The translations under genes and the position numbers were made by a program. DNA of 64,000 bases from Litsea cubeba (lineage: Eukaryota; Streptophyta; Magnoliopsida; Laurales; Lauraceae), in assembly GCA_012931725.1 (NCBI GenBank), contig CM022951.1, positions 3,455,849 to 3,519,848 of the forward strand, in the 5' to 3' direction. The notes beneath the pieces were generated by a model that had not been told where the DNA came from, did no database searches, and saw only the letters and a program-made list of their open reading frames with translations. This document shows positions 57,322 through 64,000 of this stretch, in pieces; the first letter of the stretch is position 1; each line of letters begins with the position of its first letter.

Positions 57322-57529
57322 TGTAATAGAATGGAAGCAATTGTGAAAGAGAATGCTCAATCCAGTCCCCTTTGAGGGTTGACTGTTGTTCATATATGTA
57401 GGGGCTCAATTCCCTAATTACAATCAATTAAGTATCTCAGATCCTAACCTGTAGCAACAAACTAAGTAATATCCTTTGACTAAGTACAATACAATAAATG
57501 GGCCTGCTGAGATTGGGCTTGTATTGACA
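57322..57529 (-). repeat. 3' LTR of Copia-3
   Basis: 208 bp, TGTCAATACAAGCCC to CTATTACA on the minus strand; preceded by the polypurine tract. Confidence 0.93.
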
Positions 57530-57559
57530 CCCCCCCTCAAATTGACTGCTGGGGAGTCA

Positions 57560-58012
57560 TAAAGCAGCAATTTGGAGACAAGAAATTGATGCCGAGGCTG
57601 AGGAAGTCCCTTCGTGATAATATCTGCAAACTGAAACTCTGTAGGGACATGAGGTAGACTAATGACATCACGCTTATATTCATCTCGAATAAAGTGGTTG
57701 TCAACTTCGATATGTTTGGTGCGTTCATGGAAGACGGGATTTTCAGTGATGCGAATAGCCCCAGTATTATCGGCATGCAATGGAGTAGGAGAGGTTTGAG
57801 CGAACCCGAGTTCCGAAAGAAGTCCCCGTAGCCATAAGATCTCAGAACAAGCAGAAGACATTGCCCTATATTCAGCTTCTGTGGAAGATTTGGACACCCG
57901 TTCTTGTTTCTTGCATTTCCAAGAAATGAGAGAATTTCCAAGATACATGCACCAACCAGTAGTAGAACGGCGTGTCTTAACAGCCTGCCTAGTCAGCATC
58001 CGCATAAGCGGT
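57560..58012 (-). pseudogene. Copia-3 RNase H
   Basis: Minus-strand frame: TRRSTTGWCMYLGNSLISW, KSSTEAEYRAMSSACSEILWL, HADNTGAIRI, HERTKHIEVDNHFIRD, FADIITKGLP. The catalytic Glu and later Asp residues of Copia RNase H are visible. The N-terminal DADWAG part is disrupted (MLTRQAV). Confidence 0.93.
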
Positions 58013-58099
58013 CAGATGAAAAGGATTATCCTTTGGATAATATAAACCACGAGGGACAGGTCGCAGCAGATAGCGGACAATGCGCTTCACAGCTGTCAA

Positions 58100-59153
58100 A
58101 TGAAGGTGTCAAGGAGCTGTCATGAACTGGCTCACAAGATTAACAGCATAGGATATGTCAGGTCTAGTGATGATGAGACAGACAAGACTTCCCACCAGAC
58201 GCCGGTAGGTATGAGGATCAGGAAGAAGATCGCCATCCTCTTTACTCAACTTGAGATTTACCTCTACAGGCGTATCAACAGGTGAAGAATCATGGAGGTC
58301 AGCCAACTCGATAAGATCTGATGTGTATTTGTGTTGATTAACAAATAAACCTTTGGGAGATTGATGCACCTCTAAGCCCAAAAACTAATGCAATGGGCCC
58401 AAATCCTTCATATGGAAGGAATCTCTGAGAGAAGCTTGAATAGATTTGATCATACCATCATCCGTGCTAGTGATAATAATATCGTCAACATATACGAGAA
58501 GTACAGTAAAACCAGTAGATGTGTGGCATAGAGAGAGAGATGGATCATAAGGACTCTGGGTAAAGCCACTCGCGCATAAGTGACCCTTGAAGGTTTTGAA
58601 CCATGCCCGAGGACCTTGCTTAGACCATAAAGTGATTTTCGCAGGCGACAGACAGTCCTCTTTGAGGGAGAGGGGACGCCTTGTGGCATCCGCATATTGA
58701 AATCTTGTAGATCCCCATGGAGAAATGCATTTTTGACATCCATTTGGTATAATGGCCAGGATTTAGATGCAGTAATGGCGAGAAGTAACCGCATAGATGT
58801 CATTTTTGCCACAGGTGCGAACGTTTCCTCATGTCAATGCCATACTCCTGTCTGTTTTCGAGTGCCACAAGTCTAGCTTTGTGTCCATCTAAGGACCCAT
58901 CAGATTTAAGTTTGATCTAGTAGATCCATTTGCAACCAATGAGTTTAACTGCTGAAGGACACTCCATAATATCCCAGGTGTGATTCTGATCCAATGCATC
59001 CAATTCTTCCTTCATTGCCTGGTTCCAACAATCTTGTTGTACAGCCTGCAAATAAGAACTTGGGATAGAGACAGAAGATATGGTTGTCATCAAAGAAGTA
59101 TGGGTAAATCCATACCTCTCAGGCGGTCTAGAATTTCTGGAGGAGTGACGCAA
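58100..59153 (-). pseudogene. Copia-3 reverse transcriptase
   Basis: Pieces in order on the minus strand: WNQAMKEELDALDQNHTWDI and CKWIY (59030-58917), MAKMTSMRLLLAITASKSWPL and MDVKNAFLHGDL with LRKSLYGL (58812-58620), the YVDD region in a shifted frame (about 58490), then GLEVHQSPKGLFVNQHKY and TRPDISYAVNLVSQF (58381-58109). Frame changes near 58917, 58830, 58590 and 58390. Confidence 0.92.
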
Positions 59154-59399
59154 GGCATAAGTAGGTGGGGAACCATTTGCCGGTGGAGGATCAGGGGGAC
59201 GGCCATCTGCAGTGGTAGGTTTTTCCCGTCGGTGATGTACAAAATTAGGATTAAACCTAGTAACAGTTGTCTGATCCGAAAAACCTGGAAAGAGAGCTGG
59301 TGAAGATGGATGAGGACAGTCCAGGTGAGTTTGGAATAAATACTGATTTTCAAAGAAAATAACATTCTGAGAAACTCTGATATGTCAACCAATGGGATC

Positions 59400-60214
59400 A
59401 TAACAAACAAAACCTTTTTGATTAGTGGCATAACCCAAAAAGGCACACCTGCGAGATTGGGTTGTTAGTTTCGTTCTTTCTGTGAAAGGTAGATGAACGA
59501 AGCAAACACATCATAAACTGCTATGGTGAGAGCTTCAGTTCAAAAACAAGGGAGAACAGATGATTCAATCAGAAGTGTTCTAGTTACATCAAGGAGATGT
59601 CTGTTTTTTCGTTCTGCGACTCCATTTTGTTGTGGAGTGTACGGACATGTACGTTGAGAAATGATTCTTTTATTGTTCAGAAAAGATTGAAAATCATTGG
59701 AAACATGCTTCCCCCTGAGTCTGAGCGCAAAGTTTTAATGCATTTGGAGAATTGGGTTTCAACATAGCTAACAAAAAAATTAAAATGCATTAAGAACATC
59801 AGACTTCGAACGTAATAAATAAATCAAAGTAAATCTGCTGTAGTCATCAATGATGGTTACGAAGTACTTGAAATGACTATGGGAAAGGGTCGGAACAATG
59901 CCCCAAACATCACTGTGAATTAAGTCAAAACATGTAGTGCTCCGTGTTTTAGAGTGTGGAAAAGGTAAAGTTTTACTCTTTCCTAATTTACAAGCATCAC
60001 ATTCAAAAGAAGCAGAGTCAATAGGTTTATTTAATAATCCAGATTGAAATAAGGTAGACATTGTAGAGGCATTCAGATGACCAAGTCTATTATGCCACAA
60101 CCGAGAATTATTTTGAATGAAAAAACAAAAATAACTGATGTAAAGTTTTATTCTGAATAAATAAAGACACTGGTAAGGAAAAAGACTTTCACGTTTAGGC
60201 CCCCTCGCGATCAC
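59400..60214 (-). pseudogene. Copia-3 integrase
   Basis: LWHNRLGHLNASTM and CDACKLGK give the zinc-binding region; LIHSDVWG, YFVTIIDDYSRFT and, in another frame near 59620, TPQQNGVAERKNR give the core. The region after the core is shortened and shifted (59520-59400). Confidence 0.9.
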
Positions 60215-60226
60215 TTCCCCCGACTC

Positions 60227-60571
60227 CTAGTCCTGCACAACATAGCCAAAAGAAGAAAATGAGACATTGTAATTATTTTCAACAAGTCGACCCACAGAAA
60301 CCAAACTGGTAGCAAGATGAGGAGAAACTAAAACATTGGTTAATGGTAAGGGGCCAGGGGTATAACCAACAGAGGTGATGGGAAGATGATCTCCGTTGGC
60401 AGCTTGAACAGTAATATGACCAGTGTAAGGAACAATATTTTGTAATTTTATGGGTGAAGAGGTCATATGGTTACTTGCACCATAATCTAAGTACCATGTA
60501 TTGGAAAGGGATGAATTAGTACCTGTGATGTTCAAGGATGCGAAGGCATTGATAATCATTTGGTTTGTCAT
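60227..60571 (-). pseudogene. Copia-3 protease
   Basis: WYLDYGASNHMT occupies the active site; the usual Ser/Thr after the catalytic Asp is Tyr. AANGDHLPITSVG and LTNVLVSPHLATSL.SVGRLVE follow, as in Copia proteases. A stop precedes the integrase frame. Confidence 0.9.
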
Positions 60572-60729
60572 CTCAGGGGTGAGAGGAGCTGAGGACGCAA
60601 ATTGTGAGGAGGAACCAGGTTGTGAGGAAGAATCATACTGCAGAAGTCGGAGGATGCATATCGTGGAGTGGTCACTGCGTAAGCACTAGGAGCTGACGGC
60701 ACTGTGTATTAAGTACCAGGGGCTAACTG

Positions 60730-61560
60730 CACATAGTTGCGGGAAATAGAATTGCGCCCCTTCAGACATTTGTCAATAACATGACCAGTGGCCTTACAAT
60801 ATATGTAGATTTTTGCCTTGCATTGATTTGCATAGTGACCATATTTCTTGTAGTTTTGGCACTGAACTTTACTGATGTCCCGGAGAGGTTGTCTGGTGGT
60901 AGCAATATAGGCAAGCGAGCCTCAGCAGATTTCTGTTGTTCCAGAGTAGTTTTAGTGACCAGACGTTGTTCTTCCTGCAGAAGCTCTTGAAGACGGTCAT
61001 CCAAGCTGGGAAGAGAAGCCCTGCTCATCAAGTTAGATCTAACTGTCTCAAGCTCTAAACGAAGTTTCATGAGAAACTGATCCTGATGGCTACTTTGCTG
61101 TAAGGGAAGGAGTTCAGGTAGGAGTGCTTCAGACACCGTGGCAAACTTAATCTCATCATATTCTGACCACAGTCTGCGAAGGCCATTGTAATACTCCTGA
61201 ATGGACTGGGTGCCTTTAGTAAATTGAGAAATGTCAAGTTCCAATTGAAATTGGCGAGCAACATTGCCTTGTTGATAGATCTTTTTAAGATAGTCCCACA
61301 TTTCACGGGCAATTTTGCAAGGTTTGAGGTTTAGGATAAAATGTGGGTCAACCGAGCCCAGCAACCAGGTTTTGATTTTAGCATCCTTAGTCATCCAAGC
61401 TAAAATCTTCTTGTCATATTCCTCAGGTTTAGGTTCAGATCCATCAATGTGTGCCTAGAGTTCTTTCCTTCTAAGTAAATTTGAAATTGGAATGCCCATG
61501 AGGTATAATTTTTGCCATCAAACCGAACCAGGGCAATTATTTCAGATTTTTCCATGAGGA
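60730..61560 (-). pseudogene. Copia-3 gag
   Basis: Starts near MEKSEIIALVRFDGKNY (61553), shifts frame near 61440, continues MTKDAKIKTWLLGSVD, REMWDYLKKIYQQGN, LDISQFTKGTQSIQEYYNGL (UBN2/gag core) to 60900. In another frame follow zinc-knuckle-like CQNY..YGHYANQC residues near 60850-60815. Confidence 0.9.
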
Positions 61561-61599
61561 GCAGACTAGTAAGAATTCCACACCGGAGTAATAAGAGCA

Positions 61600-62493
61600 A
61601 CGAAGGAAGACCAGTAACTAGCTGTAACTATAACCAGTAGCAGTACTCTGTAACTATAACCAGTAGCAGTACCAGTACCCAGAACAAGCAAGCAACAGCA
61701 GTAATGATGATGAACAGCAGTAACTAGATCAACAGTAGTAATTTGATGATGATTTACAGGTACTAGCAGAATGATGAACAAGCAATCAATAGAACAAAAC
61801 TTAACAGCAACAGCAGGAAAATTTAGTCAGATCAAATCTTGACTAGAACTGTTCCCAGAACAATCAATAGACTTGGCCAGTACTGTTCCCAGAACAGTTA
61901 CTAATGGCAGAGAGGAGCTCTGATGGTTGCTAATGTGGAAAGCAGAGATGCAAAGAACCAGAGCATGCCAGGTGATGTCACAACCCCAATTTCATGAAGA
62001 ATCTGCACAAATATGTACAGTGCAGTCAAAACAGTGCACAGAACTGCACTAAAAGAGACTGACGACCCGCTCTTCAGTGTGATTTCATGCACGTGGGCCC
62101 CACCAGATCATTAGAGGACAGATCAGAGGTCGGGGATGAAGGCACAGAATATTTTCGCAAGTGATGGAAGAAGTTTCAGCCAAAAACAATCAAGATCCTT
62201 GATTTTGGACAGCTGAGATGAAATCAGAGGGTGAAAATTGAATTTCCACAAATTGTGATAGAAGACCTACCTCGGATGGGGAAAATAGTCCTGAGAAATC
62301 GCCACAAATACCAGCAATAGCAGTCGACCAACATGGGCTGGTTCCGCAGAGTTGTTGAAGAAGATCTCAGGTGGGCCACACCTGATCTGAGATGATCTGG
62401 GATGATCGGAGGGATTCCAGACGTGGAAGATGTCTTGGAGGATCTACAGATCCTTGTAACTTGAGGAAACTACAGCACTAGGGCATGTACAGA
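61600..62493 (-). other. Copia-3 leader with CAG/AGTA-rich low-complexity tract
   Basis: Non-coding leader between primer-binding site and gag. 61600-61810 is rich in AGCAGTAACTAT and CAGTAGCAGTA words, including an exact repeat of TAACTATAACCAGTAGCAGTA units near 61625 and 61650. Confidence 0.7.
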
Positions 62494-62494
62494 A

Positions 62495-62507
62495 GGCTCT
62501 GATACCA
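62495..62507 (-). promoter_or_regulatory. Primer-binding site of Copia-3
   Basis: Minus strand TGGTATCAGAGCC, a perfect match to the initiator tRNA-Met complement, six bases inside the 5' LTR. Confidence 0.93.
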
Positions 62508-62513
62508 TGTCTG

Positions 62514-62719
62514 TGTAATAGAATGGAAGCAGTTGTGAGAGAATGCTCAATCCAGTCCCCTTTGAGGGTCGACTGTTGTTCATATATGTAGGGGCTCAAT
62601 TCCCTAATTACAATCAATTAAGTTTCTCAGATCCTAAACTGTAGCAACAAACTAAGTAATATCCTTTGACTAAGTACAATACAATAAATGGGCCTGCTGA
62701 GATTGGGCTTGGATTGACA
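62514..62719 (-). repeat. 5' LTR of Copia-3
   Basis: 206 bp, aligned end to end with 57322-57529. Confidence 0.93.
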
Positions 62720-63082
62720 CCAGGGCACCTATTTTTGTAGCTCCATGGGTAGGGTTTGTGTGAAAAGTGCCGAAGCACGATAGAGGTCTCTATGGAGACT
62801 ACACATCTCTGTGGAGACTACACAAGGACACACCTCTCTAAGGAACCTAAATCCCACAAATATAATTAAAATTTTGAAGCCTGAGATTGAATCTCTACAA
62901 TATGCATATAAATAAGCAAAGCAAATTAAGATTCCGAATCGAGCTATGAAACTAAAGAAATTAGAAACTATCTTAGTTGCAACCCAATTAATTAATGAAA
63001 TAAAATTAGAAAACTTTAAAGCTTTTTTCGGTCCCACACGTGGACCATGAGTCCCCTTGCAACAGTTCATTAAACCGCATCA
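62720..63082 (-). repeat. LTR fragment related to the 14395 LTR
   Basis: Shares GTGCCGAAGCACG, TCTCTACAATATGCATATAAATA, CCCACACGTGGACCATGAG and the GCATCA end with the LTR at 14395-14699. Its outer left edge is lost at the Copia-3 junction. Confidence 0.6.
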
Positions 63083-63617
63083 ATATCTTACCAAGTTGCA
63101 TGTGGAGCTAGTAGAGTGATGAGGACATCAATCCCAAGTATTCCAAGGTCTATTGAAGGCATCGTCACAAGAACAGGGCAGATCAAGCTTCTTTGTGGAT
63201 GGATCAGCCTTCCATAGGCCTAATCCATCAAGATCACGGAGATCTAAAGAAGATCCACCGTTGGATCTAAGTTTTAAGGAGGATCCACCATTGGATTTGT
63301 CATCTCGCTTACTGAAGGCCTCCTGTTACATGTCTGGAAGACCCCACATCAGAAAGGCCCACAGGAGATGGATTACTAAAGATATTTCATGAAGACTTAA
63401 AAGAGAAGTGGGGCCGAAGGAGTTAAAATTGAAGAATAGAAGAGAAGGAGAAAGAGGGAAAGAGGGCTCACAATTTAACCAAGGAGCACCTCGGGATGTG
63501 TGCGCAACGGGTATTACGCACAGCATCCCTTGCGCAAGACCACTTTGCCGCACTTATTTTATTTCTCTTTATTTGTTTTATTTGTTTTATTTATGTTTTA
63601 CAGTTTAACGGATGGAT
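63083..63617. other. Non-coding stretch
   Basis: Contains GATCCACC-rich repeats around 63255-63300 (two imperfect copies of AAGATCCACC-TTGGATCTAAG). No gene or element ends recognised. Confidence 0.4.
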
Positions 63618-63865
63618 GCAAGGATGAAAATAGCGGTAGCGGCGGGCGTAGCGGCCCGCTGCCAAACCGCTACGAAGCGGGCGATACGCAGCGGCGTAGC
63701 GGTGCGATTTGAAAAAATTGCCCAAAAAATTCCAGAAAAATCCAGAAAATTGTAAAATGAAAGAATATGTGGTTCTTTTGCAAAAGTAAGAAAAGGGCGC
63801 GTAGCGGTGCCCTCAATATATGAAGTCCTGTATCGCTGTATAAATAAAAAATAATAGTAATGATT
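63618..63865. mobile_element. GTAGCGG-iterated element end
   Basis: Begins GAAAATAGCGGTAGCGGCGGG and iterates GTAGCGG/CCGCTAC for 90 bp, then AAAAAATTCCAGAAAAATCCAG. The same second block follows the iterated part at 1133 and 39720, linking the families. The right boundary near 63865 is tentative. Confidence 0.5.
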
Positions 63866-64000
63866 AGTTTTTTCACATGTATTCATGTTTCTTAGTCATA
63901 CTAACTTAGGAGGTAATGGAAAGCTCATAAAAAAAAGAAAAAAAAAGAAAAAAAAAAAAGAACTAGAACATGAAATAAAGCATAAGACTTAAGAGTTAGG

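Larger units (their letters stand above)
57322..62719 (-). mobile_element. Copia-3: minus-strand Copia element with both LTRs, coding-defective
   Basis: LTRs 62514-62719 (5') and 57322-57529 (3') differ at about five sites plus a 2 bp indel by eye, about 97-98 percent identity, so insertion is recent. The primer-binding site lies at 62507-62495 and a polypurine tract (TTTGAGGGGGGG) at 57530-57541. Gag, protease, integrase, RT and RNase H are all recognisable, with frame breaks. The flanks (CCTGG and CTGAC on the element's strand) give no clear TSD. Confidence 0.95.

Noticed and set aside
57321..62724. TSD for Copia-3
   Set aside because: Flanks read CCTGG and CTGAC on the element's strand; overlap of three bases is not enough to call a duplication.

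Overview
The window is nuclear DNA from a flowering plant, probably a woody species with a large repeat-rich genome. The evidence is intron-containing plant gene fragments with telo-box and site II promoter motifs, initiator-Met-tRNA primed Copia and Gypsy LTR retrotransposons, TRIMs, tRNA-derived SINEs, RTE/L1 LINE tails, hAT-like elements and MITEs. I see no prokaryotic operon, CRISPR array, rRNA or functional tRNA gene. The species cannot be named from this sequence alone.

Layout. 1.1-2.2 kb: a DNA transposon whose ends are built from an iterated TATCGG motif. 2.4-9.1 kb: a broken Copia element (Copia-1), split by a 3.4 kb solo LTR (4474-7851, TSD CTCTT) that itself holds a MITE and a palindromic minisatellite. 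9.1-12.8 kb: a 100-N assembly gap, a five-copy ~166 bp tandem array and GC palindromes, probably part of a long-LTR Gypsy element. 12.8-14.7 kb: a minus-strand Gypsy remnant. 15.5-17.5 kb: exons 2 and 3 of an RPS15A-type ribosomal protein gene on the plus strand. 19.0-20.5 kb: an AT-rich tandem array. 22.1-30.2 kb: two tandem copies of a segment carrying the RPS15A promoter, 5'UTR exon and first coding exon on the MINUS strand. One copy is frameshifted; the other carries a 1.96 kb hAT insertion in its UTR intron. 30.2-31.8 kb: a MITE and a candidate two-exon gene. 32.6-36.1 kb: a Gypsy deletion derivative with both LTRs. 36.3 kb: an Au-like SINE. 39.5-42.9 kb: LINE tails and an unidentified multi-exon gene or gene remnant.

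44.4-50.2 kb: a complete-ended Copia (Copia-2, TSD GAATA) nested in an older minus-strand Copia (Copia-4). 50.3-51.4 kb: a Tat-like Gypsy RNase H/integrase relic. 51.5-52.9 kb: a tandem and inverted array of a TRIM-like unit, interrupted by a SINE and by a second TRIM. 53.5-56.0 kb: a hAT-like element containing an LTR remnant. 57.3-62.7 kb: a minus-strand Copia (Copia-3) with two nearly identical LTRs but broken frames. 62.7-64.0 kb: an LTR fragment and another iterated-end element.

How the parts relate. The only gene recognised with confidence is RPS15A (uS8 family, type II). Its exon 1 from unit 2 and its exons 2-3 match in reading phase and would sum to the normal ~130 residues, but they lie on opposite strands. 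Either an inversion (real or an assembly artefact next to a known gap) has split the gene, or these are independent fragments. Every retrotransposon protein region seen is interrupted, so no element here looks able to move by itself. The two Copia elements with well-matched LTRs (about 96-98 percent by eye) are the youngest insertions.
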